A stretch of DNA of 64,000 bases from SXXH01 sp041165735. GTDB taxonomy: Bacteria; Planctomycetota; UBA1135; GCA-002686595. This document shows positions 44,899-53,128 of the stretch, piece by piece. The first letter of the stretch is position 1, and each line of letters begins with the position of its first letter. Location: contig JBKDQQ010000043.1 in the NCBI GenBank assembly GCA_046341775.1, positions 1-64,000 of the forward strand. The letters run 5' to 3'. The position numbers were made by a program, and so were the translations under genes. The notes under the pieces are model-generated. The model saw only the letters and a list, made by a program, of their open reading frames with translations. It searched no databases and had not been told where the DNA came from.

Positions 44899-45606
44899 AT
44901 GAAGAAGTCGCGCATCCTCGTGGTGGATGACGAGCCCGATCTGGTGGAGCTGGTGCGCCACCACCTGGCGCGCGAGCACTACGAAGTCGTCACCGCCACC
45001 GATGGCGAGACGGCCTTGGCCGAGGCGCGTCGCCGCCTGCCGGACCTCGTGGTGCTCGACCTGATGCTGCCCGGGATCGACGGGTTGGAGGTTTGCCGCC
45101 GCCTGAAGGCCGATCCGCGCACGACCCACATCCCGGTCGTGATGCTGACCGCCAAGGGCGAGGAGTCCGACGCCGTCATCGGGCTCGCCCAAGGCGCCGA
45201 CGACTACGTGCGCAAGCCCTTCGGCATGAAGGAGCTGATCGCGCGCATCGGCACGCGCCTGCGCGGCGGCGAGGCGCGCGGCACGCCCGAGGTGGGCAAG
45301 GTCGTGCGCTTCGGCGACCTCGTGGTGGACTCGGTGAAGCACGAGGTGCTGCTCGAGGGCGCGCCGCTCAAGCTGACCGTGACCGAATTCAAGCTGCTGC
45401 GGCACCTCGTGCAGAACCGCGGCCGCGCCTTCACGCGCAACGAGCTGCTGAACGCGGTGCTCGGCCAGGATGTGTACGTCATCGACCGCAACGTCGATGT
45501 CCACGTCGCCACGCTGCGCCGCAAGCTGGGCTCCTACGGCGTGCACATCCTCACCATCCGCGGCCTGGGCTACAAGTTCCGCGAAGCGCCCGGCGCGCCG
45601 GACTGA
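44899..45606 (+). CDS. phoB: PhoB-type response regulator
   Basis: This 235-residue protein is an OmpR/PhoB-family regulator. The receiver domain (1-118) has acidic residues D10-D11, the phospho-acceptor D54 in VVLDLMLPGIDG, T84 and K106 in YVRKPFG. The winged-helix domain ends with NVDVHVATLRRKLG and TIRGLGYKF. ATG 44899 gives the usual MKKSRILVVDDEP start. With the kinase four bases after its stop and phoU following, this is a phosphate-starvation operon. No pst transporter genes are in the window. Confidence 0.92.
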   Translation: MKKSRILVVDDEPDLVELVRHHLAREHYEVVTATDGETALAEARRRLPDLVVLDLMLPGIDGLEVCRRLKADPRTTHIPVVMLTAKGEESDAVIGLAQGADDYVRKPFGMKELIARIGTRLRGGEARGTPEVGKVVRFGDLVVDSVKHEVLLEGAPLKLTVTEFKLLRHLVQNRGRAFTRNELLNAVLGQDVYVIDRNVDVHVATLRRKLGSYGVHILTIRGLGYKFREAPGAPD

Positions 45607-45609
45607 CGC

Positions 45610-47316
45610 GTGGGGCCGACCGCGTCCATCCGCCGGCGCATCGTCGTCGGCGGCTTGCTGTTCGCGCTGCTGCCCGCGCTCTTCTGCCTGTGGAGCGGGC
45701 GCGCGCGCATCCAGCGCTTGCATGAAGCCTCCGTCGAGGAGGAGGTCGAGCTGCTCGCGCAGGCCTGCGGCGCGCGCGCGGCCGAGGAGTCGACCGGTGG
45801 TTGGCAAGCGCTGCTCGACGAGCTCGCGGCCTCGCATCCGGGGGCTTGGCGACTCGAGTCGCCGTCGCAGCAGCTGCTGGCCGAGGCCGGAGGCACGCTC
45901 GAGCCGCACGCCTCGCACGTGGCCCGCGCCCCGGTCGAGCGCGAGGGCGCCATCGTCGCCTGGCTGGAGCACGCACCCTCGGCCTCCAGCCGCGCGCGCC
46001 TGGAGGCCGAGCTGCGCGGCTCCTTGTGGTGGACCGGAGCTTGGGCCCTGCTCGCGTGGGCCGGCATGGCCTGGCTGGGAGCGCGCCACCTCGCGCGGCC
46101 GGTCGAGGACCTGCGGCGCGCGACCGAGGACCTGCGGCGGCGCGACTGGAAGGGCAGCGTGCCCGTCGAGGGACCCGACGAGGTGGCCGACATCGCCGGC
46201 GCGATCAACCAGGCCGCGGGCACCTTGGCGGCGCGCGCCGAGGCGGCCTCGCGCGAACGCGCCGAGCTGGGCACCGTGCTGGCCTCGATGGCCGAAGGCG
46301 TGGTCGCCGTCGACAAGCACGAGCGCATCGTGCTGATGAACACGGCTGCCGCCAGCCTGCTGGGCTTGGAGGAACCGCTCGCGGCCGGCTCGCAGCTGTG
46401 GACGCGCCTGCGCTTCAGCGAGATGGAGCGCGGACTGCGCTCCGTGCTCGCCGGCGGCGGTCCGTGGACCGGAGACGCCGCGCCGCCGCGCGCCGACGGC
46501 CGCACGCTCGGCTTGTCCATCGCGCCGCTCGCCGACGAGGGGGACGACGCCGCCGCCCCGCGCGGAGCGGTCGTGCTCGTCTCGGACGTCACCGATGTGC
46601 GCAAGCTCGAGCAGGTGCGCATCGACTTCGTCGCGAACGTCAGCCACGAGCTGCGCACGCCGCTGGCCGCCATCATGGGCGCGCTCGAGACGATCGGCGA
46701 GCCGGACTGCGACGACGCCACGCAGCATCGCTTCCTCGAGCTCGCCAATCGCAACGCCGCGCGGCTGTCGGCCATCGTCAACGACCTGCTCGACTTGTCG
46801 AAGATCGAGGCCGAGGGCGACCGCATGGCCGTCGAGCCCATCCGCGCCGACCTGCCGCTGCGCACGGCGGCGGGAGCGTTGGCGGGCGCCGCCGAGGCCA
46901 AGGGAGTGGTGCTCGAGCTGCCCCCCACCCTGCCGGCCAAGGTGAAGCTCGAAGGCAACGCGCAACGCCTCGAGCAGGTGTTCACGAACCTGCTCGAGAA
47001 CGCCATCAAGTACACGCCCTCCGGCGGCAAGGTCGAAGTGCGCCTGCGCGTCGACGCGCGCGAGGCGACCTACGAGGTGCGCGACACGGGGATCGGCATC
47101 CCCGCCGCGGCGCTGCCGCGCGTCTTCGAGCGCTTCTACCGCGTCGATCGCTCGCGCTCGCGGGACATGGGCGGCACCGGCCTCGGACTCGCCATCGTCA
47201 AGCACGTGGTCAAGGCCCACGGCGGCGCCGTGTCGGTGGCGAGCGAGGAAGGCCGCGGCACGACCTTCACCGTGCAACTGCCGCTCCTGCCCCATGAGAG
47301 GGAAGCACGCGATTGA
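45610..47316 (+). CDS. phoR: PhoR-type sensor histidine kinase
   Basis: This 568-residue kinase has a first membrane helix (about 12-28), a roughly 110-residue sensor stretch, a second helix (WWTGAWALLAWAGMAWLGAR), a HAMP region, a PAS domain (ASMAEGVVAVDKHERIVLMNTAAASLLGL), and HisKA with VSHELRTPLAAIMGALETI. HATPase motifs are NLLENAIKYTPSGG, DTGIGIP and GTGLGLAIVKHVV. The extracytoplasmic stretch is longer than in E. coli PhoR and resembles Gram-positive or alphaproteobacterial forms. GTG 45610 follows the phoB stop by three bases. Confidence 0.9.
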   Translation: MGPTASIRRRIVVGGLLFALLPALFCLWSGRARIQRLHEASVEEEVELLAQACGARAAEESTGGWQALLDELAASHPGAWRLESPSQQLLAEAGGTLEPHASHVARAPVEREGAIVAWLEHAPSASSRARLEAELRGSLWWTGAWALLAWAGMAWLGARHLARPVEDLRRATEDLRRRDWKGSVPVEGPDEVADIAGAINQAAGTLAARAEAASRERAELGTVLASMAEGVVAVDKHERIVLMNTAAASLLGLEEPLAAGSQLWTRLRFSEMERGLRSVLAGGGPWTGDAAPPRADGRTLGLSIAPLADEGDDAAAPRGAVVLVSDVTDVRKLEQVRIDFVANVSHELRTPLAAIMGALETIGEPDCDDATQHRFLELANRNAARLSAIVNDLLDLSKIEAEGDRMAVEPIRADLPLRTAAGALAGAAEAKGVVLELPPTLPAKVKLEGNAQRLEQVFTNLLENAIKYTPSGGKVEVRLRVDAREATYEVRDTGIGIPAAALPRVFERFYRVDRSRSRDMGGTGLGLAIVKHVVKAHGGAVSVASEEGRGTTFTVQLPLLPHEREARD

Positions 47317-47419
47317 GAGTCGGGTTCCCGTCGCAATCGGTGCTCGGTTCGGGCTAGATTTCCCGGCCGCTGGTCGCACGAGGCGACCGCGGCAACCCGA
47401 ACGGCGCCCGGCCCGGCCC

Positions 47420-47464
47420 GGCAAGGCAAGGCAAGGCAAGGCAATGCAAGGCAATGCAAGGCAG
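47420..47464 (+). repeat. Pentanucleotide repeat before phoU
   Basis: Nine 5-nt units: five GGCAA, then TGCAA, GGCAA, TGCAA and GGCAG. Loss or gain of one unit changes the reading frame. The two ATG codons inside (47444, 47454) are both out of frame with phoU, by 2 and 1 bases. Confidence 0.9.
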
Positions 47465-47469
47465 CGAGC

Positions 47470-48174
47470 ATTTCCAAGCTGATCGAGGAAGACCTCGACG
47501 AGATCACCAAGCGCATCCTCCACATCGGGGGCCTCGTGGAGACGGCCATCGACCGGGCGCTCGTGGCCCTGCTCGACCGCGACCGCGCCAGCGCGGTCTC
47601 GGTGATCAACGGCGACACGGTCGTCGACAACCTCGAGAACGAAGTCGAGGAGAAGTGCTTGTCGGTGCTGTCGCTGCGCGCGCCGGTCGCGCGCGACCTG
47701 CGCTTCATCTGCGGGATGATGAAGATCAACTCCGACCTCGAACGCATGGGCGATCTGGCGGTCAACATCGCCGAGCGCGCCGAAGTGCTGGCCGAGGTCC
47801 CGCCCCTGCCGTTCCGCCCCGACGTGTCGCGCATGGCGGCGGTCGTCAAGCGCATGGTGCGCGAGGGCCTCGACGCGCTGGTGCGCCGCGACGCGGCGCT
47901 GGCGCTGCAAGTGTGGAAGTCGGACGCGGAGACGAATCGGCTCTACCGCGAACTGATCGGCGAATCGATCCAGTTCATGCGCAGCCACCCCGAGCGCATC
48001 GGCGACGTGATGCACCTCGTCAACGCCTTGCGCAACCTCGAGCGCATCGCCGACCACGCCACGAACATCGCCGAAGACGTGATCTTCGTCGTGCAGGGCC
48101 GCATCGTGCGCCACCACATGGTGGAGTTCAGCCAAGAGCACGAAGCCGCGCACGGCCCGACGCCTCGCGCCTGA
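47470..48174 (+). CDS. phoU: PhoU phosphate-signalling protein, non-canonical start
   Basis: From ATT 47470 this gives 234 residues, normal PhoU length, with two three-helix repeats. The metal-binding motifs are DLRFICGMMKINSDLERMGDLAVNIAE (first repeat) and VNALRNLERIADHATNIAEDVIF (second), each with the E/D-x-x-x-D signature. PhoU shuts down PhoR signalling when phosphate is plentiful. The conserved first helix (ISKLIEEDLDEITKRILHIGGLVE) starts right at the ATT. The first canonical in-frame start, GTG 47536, would delete it. AAGG lies eight bases before the ATT. Either ATT is used, as in infC, or the upstream pentanucleotide repeat is out of register. Confidence 0.85.
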   Translation: MSKLIEEDLDEITKRILHIGGLVETAIDRALVALLDRDRASAVSVINGDTVVDNLENEVEEKCLSVLSLRAPVARDLRFICGMMKINSDLERMGDLAVNIAERAEVLAEVPPLPFRPDVSRMAAVVKRMVREGLDALVRRDAALALQVWKSDAETNRLYRELIGESIQFMRSHPERIGDVMHLVNALRNLERIADHATNIAEDVIFVVQGRIVRHHMVEFSQEHEAAHGPTPRA

Positions 48175-48540
48175 CCACGTCCGGCCGACCGAGCGCGCCG
48201 CCGTCGCGCTCGGTTCGCGCGCGCGGGGGTTGCGCCAGATTGTCGGCTGCTCGCGCCGCCTTCTCGCGGGTCTTCTCGCGGGGCTTCTCGCGGGGCGTCT
48301 CGCGGGTCGACTCGCGGGTCTGCTAGCGTCGTCTGCTCGCGTCGTCGGCTCGCGTCGTCGGCTCGCGTCGTCGGCTCGCAATGTCGGGTTCCCGCGGCAG
48401 CGCGCAGGGTGATCGCCAGGTGTCCTATCGCTGGGTGGCCTCGTGATGCGGTCGCGCGGCATCCGCGGGCGATGTTGCGGCGCATTGTCCCTGCACCTCG
48501 CGCCGAGGGACGGCGGCGCCCGTCCCGGTTGCCTGGCGGT
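48175..48540. other. 366-bp spacer dominated by tandem repeats
   Basis: No gene is supported between phoU and the converging operon. It contains five 12-nt units (TTCTCGCGGGGC and variants, 48261-48320) and four 13-nt units (GTCGTCGGCTCGC, 48328-48379, three of them exact). Units are too short and lack spacers for a CRISPR array. Confidence 0.8.
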
Positions 48541-51369
48541 TCAGCGGCCAGGACGAGGCATGGGGCGAGCCGGGCCAAGCTCGGAGCGGAGGGTGTGGAG
48601 CAACGCACGACCGGACGCTGCGTCGAGCTGCTCCGCGGGGAGACCGACCAGCGACGCTGCTTCAGCCAAGCGAGGCAGCGCTGCTTGCACTGCTCCGCGC
48701 GACCACTCGCGCTGCGCCGCGACCGACAAGGTCTGCGCCAATTGGCGCCTCGCGACCTCGGATGCGGGCGCGCGCCGAAGGGCAAGGCGCGCAACGGCTA
48801 CGGCCTGCTCGAGCAAGGCATCGCCAGCCGGCGTGGGCAGGCGACCAAGGCGAGTCTCCCAGTAGGTGCTAGGGTCGTCCTCCTCGCGCACCAGGTGCTC
48901 GAAGCGCGCAGCGACGCCTTCGCGACCGTCGTCGCGCAACCCCTCCCGCAGCAAGGCATCCGCCACCATCGACAGGACCTGCGAGGCCGCGCCATCGTCC
49001 GCCAGCGCCGCATCGAGCGCCGCGGCGAGCCGCGGTCCATCCACGCGGCTGGCACGCCCGAGGCGCCACTCGAAGACACCGTCGATGGCGTCCGGCAGGT
49101 CGCGATCGAGTCCATCGCGCGTGCCGCGGATGCCACCCACGACCCGGCCTGCGTCGATGCTCGCCGCCACGACGAGTTCGTCGGCGGCTTCGGTTTCCGC
49201 GCGACGCAGGAGCAGCGCGTGGGAGCGGGCGAGGTGGCAGCGCGCGCGCCAAGCGCGAGCGCTGTCCGCAAGCCATGCGTGCGCCTCCGCGGCTTCGAAG
49301 GCGCGCGCCGCGCGCGAGGCGGCCGCCAGGGATTCGTCGATCTGCAGGCGACGCCGCAGGACCTCGGCGTGGAAGAGCTCGGCCGAGCCGAGGTACCACG
49401 CGCCGATGCCATCGTCCGCGGCGCCAGTCGGGGGGTGCAGGCCTGCCACGCGCCGCGCCACCGCGACCGCCCATTCGACGCGGCCGAGCCGCCAGCCGGC
49501 GTCGTGCAGCGCCGCGCGCAGCGCGTTGCTGCCGGGGAGACGGGCGACAGCCGCTTCGAGCACTTCGCCCTCGGTGGCGACCCCTGACCAGATGCGCGCC
49601 GCGCTGGCCAAGGCCAGCCAATCGGCCTCGCCGGCGCGCGAGGAGCAGGCGACCGCGGCCGCGGCGCGCACCGTGCGCACGATGCGCGCGACCTCCGCGC
49701 GCGGGTCCAAGGTGGCGAATGCCTCGGAACCGATGGGCGGCGCGGCCGCCGCCACGCGCAGTCCGGCGTCCACCAGCCAACGCGCATCCTCCGCGAAGGC
49801 GGGATCCTCGGCGGCGAGCACGAATGCGGCCCCGTCCGCGGAAAGCCACGAGCGCAGGCGCGCCGCGCGCGACGAGTCGGCGGGAACGCGGGCGCGCAGG
49901 GCCTCGGTCGCGATGCGCTCCTGCTCGGCGTGTTCCCCCAGCCAGTAGGCGACGCGCGCACGCTCGGCCGAAAGCACCGCGGGATCCGCTCCCGCGGCCA
50001 GCGCGCGTTCATGCCACGAGCGAGCATCGCGCAGCAACAGGTCCGCACCCGCTTGGGCCGCAGCGATGCGCTGGCGCGCCAACGCAAGGCAGGCAGCGGC
50101 GAGGCGCGCCATGGCGCGCGGATCGTCGGCGGCCGCCTCCAGCTGCGTTTCGGCCTCGGCCAGTTCACGCTCGGGATCGGCGACCGCAGGCGTGGCGTCC
50201 ACGGCGATCGGCGGCAGGTCCATGCAAGCCCACAACCGCGACACCTGCAGGGCTCCGGGCAAGTCGACCGGACCACCCTCGGAACGCACCGCCTCGAGCA
50301 ACTCGGCGAGGCGCTCCTCGCCGATCGCTCGGGAAAGGCCTCGTTCCACCACCGCGCGGCGCGGAGCGGAACCAAAGGCGAGGATGCCGAGGATCCACGC
50401 GCGGCCCGCCTCGTCGTCGGCCCACTGGCGCGCAAGGAGCTCGTCCAAGGCGAGCTGCGACTCCGACGCCGGAAGTGCGAGCTCCGGAGCGTGCGCCAGT
50501 CGCCCGTCCGCGAGCGGACGCACCGGCGTGCTGGAACGCAGCCAACGACCGAAGGCGCATAGTTCCGGCAAGCGCTGAGACTCTCGTGCACGCCGGAACG
50601 CCTCCGCCAAGAGCACGCGGCTGGCGTCCGGCCTGCCGATGGCGGCCACGCAGGCTTCCAACGCCAAGTCGGGGTTCGATTCGGCGGTCGCGCGCAACGC
50701 GGCGCGCAGGGTGCTTTCGTCGGCCAGCGCGTCGAAGGCCAGCAAGGCCTGCGCGTTGGCGCGCGCCGAGCGCTCGTCGGCGAGCATGCGCCAGGCGACG
50801 AGGTCGCCCCGGGCGAGCGCGGCGGAGTCCACCACCAATTCCGGCCACGGCTCGAGTCCGCGCGCGGCCTCGGCCAAGGCGCGGTCCAGTTCGCGCATGT
50901 CGAACAGGTAGTACAAGTCGAAGCGCTTGTCGCCGTCCGGATCGACCAGCGCGTGGCGCGGACTGACGCGCGGCTCGGCGAGGAAGGCGTCGAAGATGGC
51001 GGGCTCGAGGGCGATGTGCTCGCCGCAGGTCACTTGCCCGAAGCGCGGGCAAGCGATGCGCCGTCCGTGCTCGTCGGCGTCGCGCGGGTTGTGCCGCACG
51101 GGACTGCCGAGCACGCAGACGAATCCGCGCGTGGCGGCCACGAAGTCCGGATCGCGGTAGCGCTCGACCACGATGCGTTCGGAGGAGCTTTCGCCGTCGA
51201 CATTGATGGCGACGAGCAGAGGACGCTCGCGGGTGGCCGCCAAGGTCCGCGCCGTGGCGAGGTCGCGCTGCCAGTCGATCTGCGCGGATTGCCCCGCGCC
51301 ATTCGCGGGCGACCACGCCACCGCGAGCGCCATGGCGAGCGCCGCCAAGCGCGACGCGCAGCGCCTCAC
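48541..51369 (-). CDS. Secreted protein with thioredoxin-like domain and helical repeats, unknown
   Basis: This 942-residue protein has a signal peptide (LAALAMALAVAWSPANGAGQ). Residues about 25-185 look like a thioredoxin-fold domain of the DUF255/YyaL type (DWQRDLATARTLAATRERPLLVAINVDGESS, RYRDPDFVAATRGFVCVLG), but the CxxC is missing; a Cys pair CPRFGQVTC follows. The remaining 750 residues are Ala/Leu/Arg-rich helices of TPR-like character. GTG 51369 overlaps the stop of the CAP-domain gene (GTGA), so it is the third gene of an operon. Function unknown. Confidence 0.65.
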   Translation of the reverse strand: MRRCASRLAALAMALAVAWSPANGAGQSAQIDWQRDLATARTLAATRERPLLVAINVDGESSSERIVVERYRDPDFVAATRGFVCVLGSPVRHNPRDADEHGRRIACPRFGQVTCGEHIALEPAIFDAFLAEPRVSPRHALVDPDGDKRFDLYYLFDMRELDRALAEAARGLEPWPELVVDSAALARGDLVAWRMLADERSARANAQALLAFDALADESTLRAALRATAESNPDLALEACVAAIGRPDASRVLLAEAFRRARESQRLPELCAFGRWLRSSTPVRPLADGRLAHAPELALPASESQLALDELLARQWADDEAGRAWILGILAFGSAPRRAVVERGLSRAIGEERLAELLEAVRSEGGPVDLPGALQVSRLWACMDLPPIAVDATPAVADPERELAEAETQLEAAADDPRAMARLAAACLALARQRIAAAQAGADLLLRDARSWHERALAAGADPAVLSAERARVAYWLGEHAEQERIATEALRARVPADSSRAARLRSWLSADGAAFVLAAEDPAFAEDARWLVDAGLRVAAAAPPIGSEAFATLDPRAEVARIVRTVRAAAAVACSSRAGEADWLALASAARIWSGVATEGEVLEAAVARLPGSNALRAALHDAGWRLGRVEWAVAVARRVAGLHPPTGAADDGIGAWYLGSAELFHAEVLRRRLQIDESLAAASRAARAFEAAEAHAWLADSARAWRARCHLARSHALLLRRAETEAADELVVAASIDAGRVVGGIRGTRDGLDRDLPDAIDGVFEWRLGRASRVDGPRLAAALDAALADDGAASQVLSMVADALLREGLRDDGREGVAARFEHLVREEDDPSTYWETRLGRLPTPAGDALLEQAVAVARLALRRAPASEVARRQLAQTLSVAAQREWSRGAVQAALPRLAEAASLVGLPAEQLDAASGRALLHTLRSELGPARPMPRPGR

Positions 51370-53111
51370 GGCGCCAACTCCCGCTCGTGGTCGCGTCCCG
51401 CGCCGAAGTTCTGCGTCCAATAGGCGCCGGACAGCGCGCTGCCCATTTCGGCGTGCCCGGGGGCCAGCAGGTTGCGGTGGTGCCCGCTGCTCCACATCCA
51501 ACCCACGTGCGTGTCCTCCGCGCCGGGCCGTCCCATGCTGCAGTTCTCGCCAGCGCCGCCCTCGCCGTAGCCGGCGAGCCGGAGCCGCTGCGCCACCGTG
51601 CGTCGCGTCGGGTCGTCCTCGTCGTGGCTCAACACGCCCACCTTGCTCATCCAATCGCTGTGGCCTTGCGCGGCCGATTGCAAGCGCGGATCGAAGGCCA
51701 GCGCGCGCCGACCAAGCATGACCCGGTACTCGTTGGTGATCGCGACCTGGTCGCGCTCCTCCACCGACAGTTGGGAGGCGGGGTCGTCGTACTTGCCTGC
51801 CTTGGGGTCCTTCAAGTAGCGAGCCGCGCGTTCGGCGTTCAGTCGCAGGACGGCGCGACTGCGCGCGATGTCGTCGCGTTGCGCCTTCGCCAGCGCGAAG
51901 CCTTGCAAGTCGACGCTCGGCAGTTCGAGGTCGAGCCACTCGAGCCAAGACGGCAGCGAAACACCCGCACCCAGTTCGACCCCGTTGAGTCCCGCGCGCC
52001 GTCGCGCCCAACGCACCTCGTCCAAGGCGGCGCGGAACTCGGCGGGGAGCTTCACGACCGGGTTCCGGTTCCACAACTCGCGCACCGCCTCCACCAGCCG
52101 CATGACCTCGCGCTGCACGCCCGCGTACAGCTTGGCGCGGTCCGGCGGACATTCGGGAGGGTTGTAGGGATAGAAGTAGCGGTCCTCGTCGAAGATCAGC
52201 GCCAGGGCGGCTTGGCGACGTTCCGCGAGGTCGCGCGCCTCGTCCGCCAAGCGCGCCAATTGAGCCAGCGTGCCGCGCTTGCCCAACTCGTCGACGGCCG
52301 CTTCGCAGCGCGCGCGCAAGCCGACCATGGCCGCGGCCTTGCCGTCCTCTCCGAACGCCAACAGGGCGTCGAAGGCCGCGTCGCGCCCCTTGGGCTTGGC
52401 CTTGCGCAGGGCCTCGACCTGCTCGGCGAGTCCAGCGGCGCGCTCCAGCACCTCCGCATCGTCGACGCGCACCCACCGACCGCCCTCGAAGCGGTACCCG
52501 CGCTCGGGTTGCGGTTCGCCGCGGGTGCGCGCGACGAGCGACCACGCCTCGGCCGCCGGAACGACGCCCCGCTCGACGAGCAATCCGAGGTCCGCCAGCG
52601 CGGCGCGCACGTCCTTGGGCGTCTGGCGGGCGATGCGCTCGTGCACGAGGCCTAGTCGCGCCGGCGTCGACACCTTGGCCACCTTGACGAGGGCCTCCAG
52701 CAACATGAAATCCACCTCCAGCCACGGCACGACGGCGGCGGTGGTCTGGAGTTCCTTTTCGTTGGCGCTGACGAGGCCGGCCTCGCGCATCGCGTCGCGC
52801 CGCAGGCTGCATGCCTCGGCCACCTCGCGCCGCAGTTGGAGGCGCAACTCGACGGAGCGCGCCCGATCCCCGGCCGCGTCGCGCGCCGCGCCCGGGGCGA
52901 GGAGCGATGCCAACTCGATCCAAGTCGCCTGGGCCTCTCCGAGGCGACCGGCTCGCTCTTGACGCTCGGCGCGCAAGTCGAGGGTGGCGGCGCGCTCGAG
53001 CTCGGCGGCAGAGGGCGTGGCTTGGACGGCCGAAGCACCACGTGCGAGCGCTCCGATGAGCGTCAGCGCGCACACGAGGCAGGCAAGACTCTTGAGCAGT
53101 CGGGCGTGCAT
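51366..53111 (-). CDS. Secreted CAP/SCP-domain (YkwD-like) protein
   Basis: This 581-residue protein has a signal peptide (LACLVCALTLIGALARGASA), a helical region of about 380 residues, and a C-terminal CAP domain (about 435-581). CAP hallmarks are NEYRVMLGRRALAFDPRLQSAAQGHSDWM, VLSHD, GENCSMG, WMWSSGHHRNLLAPGHAEMG and YWTQNFG, holding the conserved His and Glu pairs. Bacterial CAP proteins are exported and of mostly unknown activity. It begins 17 bp after the vWA/HEAT gene and is coupled to the next gene. Confidence 0.82.
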   Translation of the reverse strand: MHARLLKSLACLVCALTLIGALARGASAVQATPSAAELERAATLDLRAERQERAGRLGEAQATWIELASLLAPGAARDAAGDRARSVELRLQLRREVAEACSLRRDAMREAGLVSANEKELQTTAAVVPWLEVDFMLLEALVKVAKVSTPARLGLVHERIARQTPKDVRAALADLGLLVERGVVPAAEAWSLVARTRGEPQPERGYRFEGGRWVRVDDAEVLERAAGLAEQVEALRKAKPKGRDAAFDALLAFGEDGKAAAMVGLRARCEAAVDELGKRGTLAQLARLADEARDLAERRQAALALIFDEDRYFYPYNPPECPPDRAKLYAGVQREVMRLVEAVRELWNRNPVVKLPAEFRAALDEVRWARRRAGLNGVELGAGVSLPSWLEWLDLELPSVDLQGFALAKAQRDDIARSRAVLRLNAERAARYLKDPKAGKYDDPASQLSVEERDQVAITNEYRVMLGRRALAFDPRLQSAAQGHSDWMSKVGVLSHDEDDPTRRTVAQRLRLAGYGEGGAGENCSMGRPGAEDTHVGWMWSSGHHRNLLAPGHAEMGSALSGAYWTQNFGAGRDHERELAP

Positions 53112-53128
53112 GGACGGCGCCAAGTCTA

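Noticed and set aside
48328..48379. Short repeats considered as a CRISPR array
   Set aside because: Units are 13 nt and contiguous, with no spacers and no cas genes.
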